Shown here: piece by piece, positions 49,178 through 57,352 of the stretch | Layout: every line of letters begins with the position of its first letter | Numbering within the stretch: the stretch's first letter is position 1 | Assembly: GCA_015057035.1 (NCBI GenBank) | Contig: SVFC01000001.1 | Coordinates: 1 to 64,000, forward strand | DNA length: 64,000 bases | Source: Lachnospiraceae bacterium | GTDB taxonomy: Bacteria; Bacillota; Clostridia; Lachnospirales; Lachnospiraceae | Reading direction: 5' to 3' | Program-made: the position numbers and the translations under genes | Notes under the pieces: generated by a model | Seen by the model: only the letters and a program-made list of their open reading frames with translations | Databases searched by the model: none | What the model was told of the DNA's origin: nothing

Positions 49178-52100
49178 GTGCGTAAGCGAATTAAGCAACT
49201 GGCCAGAGGCAAATTCGAATACGCGAAACCACAGCTTCAGATTTCTGAGGAAGAGATTGCATTTACGGTGATCGAAGGGGAAGATTACGAGGGGAGTTTT
49301 ACAATTTCTAGTGAAAATCCTGTCAAGCTGCGCGGGCTTGTGTATTCCACCAATCCAAGAATGGAATGTCTGACACCTCAATTTGAAGGGGAAACGGTTC
49401 GGATTCGGTATCAATTTCATAGCTTTGGTTTAAGCGAAGGACAGACCGAGAAGGGTGATTTTGTCATTATTTGTGAACAGAATGAAATCAGCCTTTCTTT
49501 TTGTGCGTCCGTTTCCAAGAAATATGCCGATACTTCTATTGGCACAGTGAAGAATCTCTATGATTTTTCACAACTTGCCAAGTCGAACTGGAGCGAAGCG
49601 TTCCAGTTGTTCTATCACAAGGATTTTTCCAATATTATCAAAGAAAACGAGATTAAGGAAGGCATGATTTACCGTGGAATCATGGGAGCGAAGCCTTCGA
49701 ATCAGAATATGGAAGAATTCTTAATCGGAATTCGTAAAAAAGATAAGGTATCCTTCTCTCTAAGCAAAAAATCCTTAGAATTCTACAATTTAAGAGAAAC
49801 CATCAAGGAGTCCATCGAGATTAAGAAGGATAACTGGGGTTACATTGAGATTAATGCCACTTGTGAGGAAGGCTTTGTACGAATTGAGAAGAAAAAGATT
49901 CGTTCAGAGGATTTCATTGGAAGTGTTTATAGTTTTGAATTTTTTGTTGATGTGAATCAATTGCATGCAGGTAAGAATTTTGCACGGATTACTTTGTCCA
50001 GCGTTTATGAGACTCAGACCATTGAGATTGTAGCCAGTGTGTCAGACAGAGCCCAGAAGGATGAGCCAATGACACTTCAGAAGAAGGAATGTCAGGCTGG
50101 CATTATGGAACTGTATCAGGCATACCGTCTGAAACGTATCGTGACAGGTGTTTGGGCAAATGAAACCATCGAGATATTGAATCATCTTCATGCTTTAGAA
50201 CCAGAAGAACCAATGCATGTGCTGATGAAGGCACAGTGTTTGATTATCAATCGTCAGCGTCAGGAAGCAGAGTGGATTCTGGACGAGTTCAAGCGTGAAT
50301 GGTTAGATAGACGTTCTCCAATCTGGGCATATTTCTTGTACATTATGACTCTGATTGAACGTGAGCCAACCTACGTGGACAAGCTGACCAAGGAGATTGA
50401 AGGCATTTTCCACGAGAATCCTGATTCTGTATTGTGTTTCTGGATACTGACCTTCTTACAGGAACAGTATTTTAATAATAATGCCCTGAAACTGAAATCC
50501 ATTGGATATTGGGTAATGAAGGGATGCTCTTCTCCATATTTGTACCTGGAGGCATATTATCTGATTTGGCAGGATCCATACTTGTTAACCAAATTGGATG
50601 AGTTTGAAGTGCGCGTGCTTCGTTGGGCGGTGCGTCATCGTGCCATCACCAAGGACATCGCCATTCAGATATTCCAGATTATGGAGACAGAGAAAGGCTT
50701 TAAGCCAGTATTATATGATTTGCTTTGTGCAGCTTATGAAGCAAATCCGAAACCGGAGTATGTGGGAGTGATTTGTAGTTATCTGATTAAAGGTCAGCAG
50801 TACGACCACAAATACCATCACTGGTTTGAAACAGGAATTGAGTTAGAACTGCGTATTACCAGCCTCTATGAGGCATATCTGATGTCTATGGATGAGCGTC
50901 GCATTGCGCCAGTGCCTAAGATTATCCAGATGTATTTCCAATACGACAGTGGACTTCCATATAAGAAAATGGCGGTGCTGTACAACAACATCATTGCTTC
51001 GAAAACTGTAAATCCTGAGGTTTACCAGAGATATTGCCGTGCTATGGGCAAATTTGCCATGGAACAAATCATTGCAGGTCATATGGATGACAATCTGGCC
51101 GTTGTCTATGATGATATGTTGGATTTGGGCGTGATTAATGGGGAAATTGCTCGTTCCCTTTCTCACATTATCTTCACCCACAAGGTTGTGGTTTTCGATG
51201 AAAAAATGGTAAGAGCCATTATCTATCAGAGACAGTTAAAAGACCCACAGATTGTTCCAATTGTGGATAATACAGCATATTTCCAATTGTATTCCAAGGA
51301 ATATGTCATTGTCTTTGAGGATGAAAAGGGACAGCGTTTTGCGGGAAGTATTCCACACCAGCTTCAGAGCCTTATGGATAGCCATAAATATCTGGAGAAA
51401 TGTATGGAATTGGCTCCACAGCAGCTTCCATATCTGCTTTCGTACTTTGATACCCGTCAGAATTATCTGACCTTTGCACCAGAGGACAAAGAACATTTCC
51501 GAATCCTGATGTTCTCTGAGGCGATTAGTGCAGAGTACAAATCCAAGATGTTGCCTGAGATTTTACGTTTCTATCAGGTACATGCTTATGATGGCATGAT
51601 AGAAGAGTATCTGACCAGAGCAGACTATAGCAGATTAGAAGCGAACACCAGACGTTTTGCTATGGAACTTCTTGTGGAGAATCACTTGTTTGCGATTGCT
51701 TATGAAAAAGTAATGGAATACGGTATCGACCAAATCGGTTCTGCAGCCAAGGTGGCTCTGGCCAGCCACATGATTACAAGAACTGAATACGAAGAGGATG
51801 AATTTTTGATTCGTTTGGCAGCGACTGCATTCCGTGCAAAAAAATACAATGACAAGATTCTGTCATATCTATGCCAGCATTTTAGCGGACCGTCCAGAGA
51901 TATGTTACGTCTTTGGTGTGCCGCGCAGGACTATGAGATTGAACTGTTTGATTTATCTGAACGACTTTTGGTTCAGACTATGTATGCAGAAGACCTCATT
52001 CATGAAACAATGCCAGTGTTTGCCTACTATTACGAGGCAGGTGGCAAGGATTTTGTGACTCTGGCATATATTACAGAATGTGCGCATCGTTACTTTGTAG

Positions 52101-52720
52101 ATAACGAGACCATTGATGATGATATTTTTGAACTGATTCAGGCGAGATACATATATAATCTGGAATTGAATGATGCCTGCAAACTGGCATTACTTCGTCG
52201 ATATTCCGAATTAGTCAATCTGACAGACAAACAGCTCACCATAGAAGATGAGCTTCTGGCGGAATACACCAGACGTAATATGCATTTTGCATTCTACAAA
52301 CGTCTCAATCAGGAACTGATATTGAAATACCATCTGTATGACAAGGTATTTTTGGAATATCGCACCAATCCTCACAGCCACGTCATGTTGCATTACAGCC
52401 GTGATGAGGATGGGGAAAACTTTATCAAAGAAGATATGTTAGACGTTTACGATGGTATTTTTGTAAAATCCTTCGTTATGTTCTTTGGAGAAGCAGTGCA
52501 GTACTACATCAGTGAAGAGCATAACAATGAGATTCAAGTTACAGAAAGCAGCCGTATCGTAAACAATGACGTATACAACAAGAACGACGTAAGTCGATAT
52601 AACCTGCTCAATCAGATGTTGATTTCCAACACCTTACAGGAAGAGCAGGAATTGTACCGTGCTATGAAGCAGTATGCAGGTTATGAGGATGTAACACGGA
52701 ACATCTTTAAGCTATTATAG
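49178..52720 (+). CDS. Large DUF5717-like protein, first gene of the unknown operon
   Basis: The 1180-residue protein has no signal peptide or TM. The N-terminal ~290 residues look like two beta-sandwich domains (ISEEEIAFTVIEGEDYEGSF, then VSFSLSKKSLEFYN), with KNLYDFSQLAKSNWSEAFQLFY between them. The other ~850 residues are helical and TPR/HEAT-like (IMELYQAYRLKRIVTGVWAN, RQEAEWILDEF). I recall it as DUF5717, seen mainly in Lachnospiraceae, with no function assigned. The start is GTG with GTGAGGA upstream. The next gene follows after 12 nt. A scaffold role is inferred from shape only. Confidence 0.75.
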   Translation: MRKRIKQLARGKFEYAKPQLQISEEEIAFTVIEGEDYEGSFTISSENPVKLRGLVYSTNPRMECLTPQFEGETVRIRYQFHSFGLSEGQTEKGDFVIICEQNEISLSFCASVSKKYADTSIGTVKNLYDFSQLAKSNWSEAFQLFYHKDFSNIIKENEIKEGMIYRGIMGAKPSNQNMEEFLIGIRKKDKVSFSLSKKSLEFYNLRETIKESIEIKKDNWGYIEINATCEEGFVRIEKKKIRSEDFIGSVYSFEFFVDVNQLHAGKNFARITLSSVYETQTIEIVASVSDRAQKDEPMTLQKKECQAGIMELYQAYRLKRIVTGVWANETIEILNHLHALEPEEPMHVLMKAQCLIINRQRQEAEWILDEFKREWLDRRSPIWAYFLYIMTLIEREPTYVDKLTKEIEGIFHENPDSVLCFWILTFLQEQYFNNNALKLKSIGYWVMKGCSSPYLYLEAYYLIWQDPYLLTKLDEFEVRVLRWAVRHRAITKDIAIQIFQIMETEKGFKPVLYDLLCAAYEANPKPEYVGVICSYLIKGQQYDHKYHHWFETGIELELRITSLYEAYLMSMDERRIAPVPKIIQMYFQYDSGLPYKKMAVLYNNIIASKTVNPEVYQRYCRAMGKFAMEQIIAGHMDDNLAVVYDDMLDLGVINGEIARSLSHIIFTHKVVVFDEKMVRAIIYQRQLKDPQIVPIVDNTAYFQLYSKEYVIVFEDEKGQRFAGSIPHQLQSLMDSHKYLEKCMELAPQQLPYLLSYFDTRQNYLTFAPEDKEHFRILMFSEAISAEYKSKMLPEILRFYQVHAYDGMIEEYLTRADYSRLEANTRRFAMELLVENHLFAIAYEKVMEYGIDQIGSAAKVALASHMITRTEYEEDEFLIRLAATAFRAKKYNDKILSYLCQHFSGPSRDMLRLWCAAQDYEIELFDLSERLLVQTMYAEDLIHETMPVFAYYYEAGGKDFVTLAYITECAHRYFVDNETIDDDIFELIQARYIYNLELNDACKLALLRRYSELVNLTDKQLTIEDELLAEYTRRNMHFAFYKRLNQELILKYHLYDKVFLEYRTNPHSHVMLHYSRDEDGENFIKEDMLDVYDGIFVKSFVMFFGEAVQYYISEEHNNEIQVTESSRIVNNDVYNKNDVSRYNLLNQMLISNTLQEEQELYRAMKQYAGYEDVTRNIFKLL

Positions 52721-52732
52721 AAGGGCACCCAC

Positions 52733-53965
52733 ATGGAAAGAAGAGAGAAAGTCTATGTCGGAATCGATATTAACGACCGATATGCGATGATTAGCTATTA
52801 CAAACTGAATATGGATGAACCGGAAACAGTCAGCACCATCGCAGGCAGTGAATATTATCAGATTCCAACCCTGCTTGCCAAGAGAAAAGCCCTTGGACAG
52901 TGGTACTACGGAGACGAAGCCAGAAAAATGGCCAAGAATTCCGAAGTGATTTGCGTGGACTCCCTCTTAAAGCGTGCGGTCAATGGGGAAAATATCCGAA
53001 TTGAGGATGAAACCTATGAAGCATGGAAGCTTCTTGCTATGTTTTTAAAGAAGGTAATGGACCTTCCAATGAAACTGGGCAACGCAGTTTCTTGTGACCG
53101 ATTGATTCTGTCCGTAGAGAGATTATCCAGAAGCAATATGGAGGTTTTCTGGAAGATTGCTCCAACCTTAGGGCTTTTGCCAGAACAGTTTATGGTGATT
53201 GATCACAAGGAGAGTTTCTATTACTTTGCGTTGAGTCAGCCAGAAAACTTATGGATTCATGATGTATATCTGTTTGAAAACGATGGTAAAAATGTTCACT
53301 ACTACGGTTTAAAACGAAACACCAGAACCACACCACAGGTGGTTTCCATTAAGGAAAGTATTAAGACGCCTCTGGATGACAGAAAGGACGAGGAATTCCT
53401 GCACATCTTGCAGAAAGCCTTTGAAAATCAGATTATCACTACGGTTTACCTGGTAGGAGAAGGGTTTGAAGGCGGATGGATGAAGGATTCCCTTACATAC
53501 ATCTGTCGTGGCAGACGAGCTTTTATGGGCAACAACCTGTATTCTAAGGGGGCCTGCTATGCAGGTTTTGTTAGAGATAACCCAGAAAACTGGAACTGTA
53601 TCTATATGGGTGAAAACGAGATGAAGTTTAACTTAAGTCTCAAGATTCGTGACAGAGGAGAATTATCCTTCTACACCTTGATTAGTGCGGGAAAGAACTG
53701 GTTTGAGACCAAAGGCGAATGTGAAGTGATTTTATCTGGTTCTGGCGAAATTGACTTCTGGAAACAGTTGCCAAATAGCCGTGAAGCAGTAATCGAAACC
53801 TTGGAACTTACAGATCTGCCAAGCAGACCAGACCGAACCACAAGACTTCGTATTACTGCAACACCGGTATCGGATGAGAAAATCGAAGTGAAGATTCGAG
53901 ATCTGGGCTTTGGTGAAATCTATAGAAGTACAGATAAGGTCTGGAGATACACCATGACCATGTAA
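52733..53965 (+). CDS. Degenerate Hsp70/actin-fold protein (DUF5716-like)
   Basis: The 410-residue protein follows the Hsp70 nucleotide-binding domain plan: VYVGIDINDRYAMISYY (phosphate-1 strand), YQIPTLLAKRKALGQWYYGDEARK (compare IPS...GEEA in Hsp70), RLILSVERLSRSNMEVFWKI, FMVIDHKESFYYFAL (compare NEPTAAA) and VYLVGEGFEGGWMKDSL then GNNLYSKGACYAG (adenosine loop and end). The phosphate loops DxGT and DxGGG are replaced by DINDR and FENDG. It may bind nucleotide poorly or act as a pseudo-chaperone. A ~90-residue beta domain ends it. I recall this as DUF5716. Confidence 0.72.
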   Translation: MERREKVYVGIDINDRYAMISYYKLNMDEPETVSTIAGSEYYQIPTLLAKRKALGQWYYGDEARKMAKNSEVICVDSLLKRAVNGENIRIEDETYEAWKLLAMFLKKVMDLPMKLGNAVSCDRLILSVERLSRSNMEVFWKIAPTLGLLPEQFMVIDHKESFYYFALSQPENLWIHDVYLFENDGKNVHYYGLKRNTRTTPQVVSIKESIKTPLDDRKDEEFLHILQKAFENQIITTVYLVGEGFEGGWMKDSLTYICRGRRAFMGNNLYSKGACYAGFVRDNPENWNCIYMGENEMKFNLSLKIRDRGELSFYTLISAGKNWFETKGECEVILSGSGEIDFWKQLPNSREAVIETLELTDLPSRPDRTTRLRITATPVSDEKIEVKIRDLGFGEIYRSTDKVWRYTMTM

Positions 53966-53977
53966 TGGAGATATAGA

Positions 53978-54817
53978 ATGGGCGAAATACTATTTTGTAA
54001 CCAGCCAATTGCAGCCTTGCCTTATTACATTGAAGGCATATCCTGGAATGTCTATTCTCTGGAAGAATTGTGTTATTACATCGAGAATAACACCTATCTT
54101 TTGGAAAAAGACTTTATGACCGAGGAACTGTGCACTTGGGTTGGAAAAGAAGTGAAAAATGAAAAATTAGCAGAACGCCTTCGGGATATTTTGAGGATGG
54201 ATGGACGCTTGTCAGAGTTTGTGCTGGCGATTTTGGTGGAATGTGGCTATAGTTCACGGGAAACCATCAAGGAAGTGGTACGTCTGATTCGTGAGATGGA
54301 GGAGAAGTCGGACTTCGAATGCAACAAGGTTCGTGCGGACCGCCTCATGGAGAAGGAAAAATACCTAAGCAGTATTTATGAGTACAAGAATCTGCTGGAG
54401 GCAGATGATGCAGGCGAACAGCCACCACAGCTGATAGGCAATATCTGGCACAATCTTGGAACTGCCTATGCGAGACTGTTCTTATTCCAGGAAGCCATTC
54501 ATTGTTATGAGAGAGCGTATTACCTGAATAACAACGAAGAGTCCTTAAAAGAAGCGCTGATGGCTTATCGTTGCCTAAAGGACGAGGATGGTTTCTATGA
54601 TATGGCAAAAGCAAATGGCCTGTCAGAGGAAGAGATTACTCGTTTTAAAACAGAACTCTCTGTGGCTAGTAGAAGTGATGCAACAAAAGAGTTTGAAGAG
54701 AAACTAGAAGCCATTGCCATGATGAATGAGAGTGGACAGAAAAACGAGTATCATAAAGCCATTTCCAGTATTATTTTCAATTGGAAAGAAGAATATAGAA
54801 GAATTTGTAGGATTTAA
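53978..54817 (+). CDS. TPR-like helical protein of the unknown operon
   Basis: A 279-residue soluble protein. The middle has TPR-type helix pairs (about 140-215; KEKYLSSIYEYKNLLEADDA, IWHNLGTAYARLFLFQEAIHCYERAYYLNN), a clear tetratricopeptide pair. The N-terminal part (ILFCNQPIAALPYYIEGISW) and the C-terminal helical end are unassigned. TPR proteins often bind Hsp70 tails or act as scaffolds, which fits the preceding gene. It starts 12 nt after that gene and ends 2 nt before the next. Confidence 0.75.
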   Translation: MGEILFCNQPIAALPYYIEGISWNVYSLEELCYYIENNTYLLEKDFMTEELCTWVGKEVKNEKLAERLRDILRMDGRLSEFVLAILVECGYSSRETIKEVVRLIREMEEKSDFECNKVRADRLMEKEKYLSSIYEYKNLLEADDAGEQPPQLIGNIWHNLGTAYARLFLFQEAIHCYERAYYLNNNEESLKEALMAYRCLKDEDGFYDMAKANGLSEEEITRFKTELSVASRSDATKEFEEKLEAIAMMNESGQKNEYHKAISSIIFNWKEEYRRICRI

Positions 54818-54819
54818 GT

Positions 54820-55983
54820 ATGTCATTTTTAGATTTGTTTAGAAGAAAAAAGAATAAAAATATCGAAGTGGCAGAGGAAACCATTCAGCCAGTAATGCTA
54901 ACAGACCAGAAGGCCATTAATCATTATGTGGTGGAACTTTGTGAGCAGATGATTGACATCTCCAAGGGGATGGAAGAGGTTCGTGAGGAATACGAGCAGG
55001 TAACATCATATTTTAATGATATTACCATTGTGGAAGGTCTGGAGGGACAGCAGAAGGACACCTTGGTGGATGTGGCTACCAGCGTGACCAAACTTACCAA
55101 AGCCAGAAATGATTATCTGAATGCGGACCATAGAATCACAGATGAGATGTTTCATCTGTTAGATGATAACGAAGCAGAAATGCCGGGAATCATTAAGAGA
55201 TTGAAGGCTAATGAAGAATATCTGGATGCCATTAAGCGTGATATGAATCGTCTGTCAGGAGAAAAGATTGAGTGGAGTGTCCTTCGTCAGGAACGTTCCA
55301 CAGAGCAAAAAACTCTACGTCAGATGTCTTTTACCATGCTGTATGTATTTGGTGCATCAGCCATTGTGGTTGCGGCAGTGTCATTGATGCTGAAATGGGA
55401 TTTGTTACCTCTTCTGGTTGTAGCCCTTCTGGCAGTAATCGCAGGGTCATACATTGTGCTTCGTATGCAGGATTGTGCCAAGGAGATTAAAAAGTGCGAT
55501 GCAAATCTGAATCGTGCCATTGCTTTGGAAAATCGCGTGAAAATCAAATTCGTCAATATCAAAAATGCTGTGGATTATACCTGCGAACGATTCCATGTCA
55601 ACAATTCTATGGAATTAACCTATAATTATGAACAGTACATTGAAGCATGCAAGGAACGAGAGATTTTCAAGCAGACCAATGAAGATTTGGAATACTTTAA
55701 CGGACGTCTGGTACGTCTGCTAGGGGCAATGAACTTGTATGATCCAAAAGTATGGTTAAACTATGCAGATGCCATTGTTGATCCTAGAGAAATGGTAGAA
55801 GTAAAACATAACTTATTTGCACGTAGACAAAAGCTTCGTGAACGAATTGAATATAACTTATCCGCCATTGAAGACATGAAAAAAGAAGTAGAGAAATACA
55901 TCGATAGTCTTGGAGAAAAACAAGAACAGGTTCGAACCATTATGGCAAGAGTAGATGAGATAAACAAAGGAAACACACCGTAA
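54820..55983 (+). CDS. Coiled-coil membrane protein of the unknown operon
   Basis: The 387-residue protein has a basic N terminus (FRRKKNKN), a long helical region (30-160), two adjacent TM helices (about 170-190 and 194-212) separated by a short loop KWDLLP, and a second long helical region (215-380) ending in a coiled coil. Both soluble parts are thus cytoplasmic, forming an arch anchored by a hairpin. I recognise no family. It would be the membrane anchor of the complex suggested by this operon. Confidence 0.75.
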   Translation: MSFLDLFRRKKNKNIEVAEETIQPVMLTDQKAINHYVVELCEQMIDISKGMEEVREEYEQVTSYFNDITIVEGLEGQQKDTLVDVATSVTKLTKARNDYLNADHRITDEMFHLLDDNEAEMPGIIKRLKANEEYLDAIKRDMNRLSGEKIEWSVLRQERSTEQKTLRQMSFTMLYVFGASAIVVAAVSLMLKWDLLPLLVVALLAVIAGSYIVLRMQDCAKEIKKCDANLNRAIALENRVKIKFVNIKNAVDYTCERFHVNNSMELTYNYEQYIEACKEREIFKQTNEDLEYFNGRLVRLLGAMNLYDPKVWLNYADAIVDPREMVEVKHNLFARRQKLRERIEYNLSAIEDMKKEVEKYIDSLGEKQEQVRTIMARVDEINKGNTP

Positions 55984-56000
55984 CAGGTGTGTTTTTCTTA
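55971..56000 (+). terminator. Terminator overlapping the operon's last stop codon
   Basis: AAACACACC (55971-55979) pairs with GGTGTGTTT (55986-55994), then T residues. The TAA stop at 55981-55983 is in the loop. Confidence 0.85.
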
Positions 56001-56002
56001 TG

Positions 56003-56030
56003 CACCCATACTGTTCTAAAGCATAATATA
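56003..56030 (+). promoter_or_regulatory. Possible sporulation-sigma promoter of cotJ
   Basis: CATAATATA at 56022-56030 fits the CATANNNTA -10 pattern of SigK (SigE has a similar CATANNNT). CACC at 56003-56006 could be the short SigK -35 with a 15-bp gap, 1 nt shorter than usual. No sigma-A boxes are seen. Confidence 0.45.
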
Positions 56031-56060
56031 TAGTGTATTAAGTATGTAGGAGAAATATGT

Positions 56061-56330
56061 ATGGACAACAGAAATTGCACACAATGTTCTCGCGATAACC
56101 GTACCAATGAGACATGCGGACGTGAGAATTATACACGTGACAATTTCCCACGCAACAACTGCTCTGATAGTGACTGTGACCGCTGGGAAATTGCCATGGG
56201 ATATGTTCCTTGGCAGAACTTAAGAGATGTATATGAACCAGCACAGGCGCTTCGCGCTGGAACCCTTTTCCCTGAACTGGAAAAACCATTTATGGCCCGG
56301 GATATGGCAAGAAAGGGGGCTAGACGATGA
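56061..56330 (+). CDS. cotJA: Spore coat protein CotJA
   Basis: An 89-residue protein. The C-terminal half matches CotJA (AMGYVPWQNLRDVYEPAQAL, AGTLFPELEKPF); the N-terminal 40 residues are rich in Asn, Cys, Arg and Asp and poorly conserved, as usual. It acts in the spore coat with CotJB and CotJC. It overlaps cotJB by 4 nt. Confidence 0.92.
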   Translation: MDNRNCTQCSRDNRTNETCGRENYTRDNFPRNNCSDSDCDRWEIAMGYVPWQNLRDVYEPAQALRAGTLFPELEKPFMARDMARKGARR

Positions 56331-56575
56331 ATAGAATGCAGATGTTAGAATGGGTACAGATGTTATGCTTTTGCGTAGTGGATATGCAGCTCTATTTAGA
56401 TACACATCCAGATGATGAAGAAGCGTTTTGCTATTTTAAGGAAGCCGTAGAAATGTATGAAAAGGCAAAAATGAAATTTGAAGAAAATTATGGCCCATTG
56501 GTTGCCACTTCAGCAGCAATGCATGGACAGTGGACCTGGGCAGATATGCCATTGCCTTGGGAAGGAGTAAGATAG
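56327..56575 (+). CDS. cotJB: Spore coat protein CotJB
   Basis: An 82-residue protein with the CotJB pattern: QMLCFCVVDMQLYLDTHPDD, then EEAFCYFKEAVEMYEKAKMK and a YGPL segment ending WTWADMPLPWEG. It sits between cotJA (ATGA overlap) and cotJC (1-nt gap), the invariant cotJ order. Confidence 0.93.
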   Translation: MNRMQMLEWVQMLCFCVVDMQLYLDTHPDDEEAFCYFKEAVEMYEKAKMKFEENYGPLVATSAAMHGQWTWADMPLPWEGVR

Positions 56576-56576
56576 T

Positions 56577-57173
56577 ATGTGGGTTTATGAAAGAAAATTA
56601 CAGTATCCGATTAACATTACCAGACCAAATCCTGCCATGGCAAAATTTATCATGAGCCAGTATGGTGGACCAGACGGCGAAATTGCAGCTTCCATGCGTT
56701 ATTTGTCTCAGCGTTATTCTATGGATAACCGCAGAGTTGCAGGACTCTTAACGGACATTGGTACAGAAGAACTTGCGCATATGGAAATGATTGCTACCAT
56801 CGTTCGTCAGTTGACAAAAGGCTGTAGTGCAGAGGAATTAAAAGAATCTGGACTTGGAGCTTACTATATTGATCATACTGGTGCAATCTGGCCTCAGGCG
56901 GCTGGCGGAATTCCATTCAACGCATGTGAATTCCAGAGTAAGGGCGACCCAATCACCGACCTGTTTGAAGACCTTGCTGCAGAACAGAAGGCGCGTACCA
57001 CCTACGACAACATTCTTCGTCTTGTAAAAGACCCAGAAGTTGCCGACCCAATTAAGTTCCTTCGACAGCGTGAAGTGACCCACTTCCAGCGTTTTGGTGA
57101 AGCGCTTCGTATGGTTCAGGAGCAGCTTGACTGCAAGAACTATTACGCATTCAACCCATCCTTTGATAAGTAG
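56577..57173 (+). CDS. cotJC: Manganese-catalase-like spore coat protein CotJC
   Basis: The 198-residue protein is a ferritin-like four-helix dimanganese catalase homologue. Metal ligands are visible in GGPDGEIAASMRYLSQRY, GTEELAHMEMI (Glu and His), FEDLAAEQKARTTYD and REVTHFQRFGEA (Glu and His). It would help to protect the spore from peroxide. It ends the cotJ operon before a hairpin. Confidence 0.94.
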   Translation: MWVYERKLQYPINITRPNPAMAKFIMSQYGGPDGEIAASMRYLSQRYSMDNRRVAGLLTDIGTEELAHMEMIATIVRQLTKGCSAEELKESGLGAYYIDHTGAIWPQAAGGIPFNACEFQSKGDPITDLFEDLAAEQKARTTYDNILRLVKDPEVADPIKFLRQREVTHFQRFGEALRMVQEQLDCKNYYAFNPSFDK

Positions 57174-57185
57174 TTTTTTCTATAA

Positions 57186-57224
57186 GCTGTCTCCCGTGCA
57201 AAAGTTACGAGAGACAGCATTTTT
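57186..57224 (+). terminator. Terminator of cotJABC
   Basis: GCTGTCTC (57186-57193) pairs with GAGACAGC (57211-57218), followed by TTTTT. Confidence 0.8.
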
Positions 57225-57262
57225 GTTATAGTTACAATAGCCTTTTGATATAGCTTGTTTTA

Positions 57263-57291
57263 TTGATTTCACACAATTCATTTGGTATAAT
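57263..57291 (+). promoter_or_regulatory. Promoter of the arylpyruvate operon
   Basis: TTGATT at 57263-57268 and TATAAT at 57286-57291, spacing 17 bp, 61 nt before the first start codon. Confidence 0.7.
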
Positions 57292-57352
57292 TTTCATATT
57301 CGCAAAGTTTTGCTTTTGCGAGTGTAAGGAATAGGGAAAATGAGGAAAGTTT

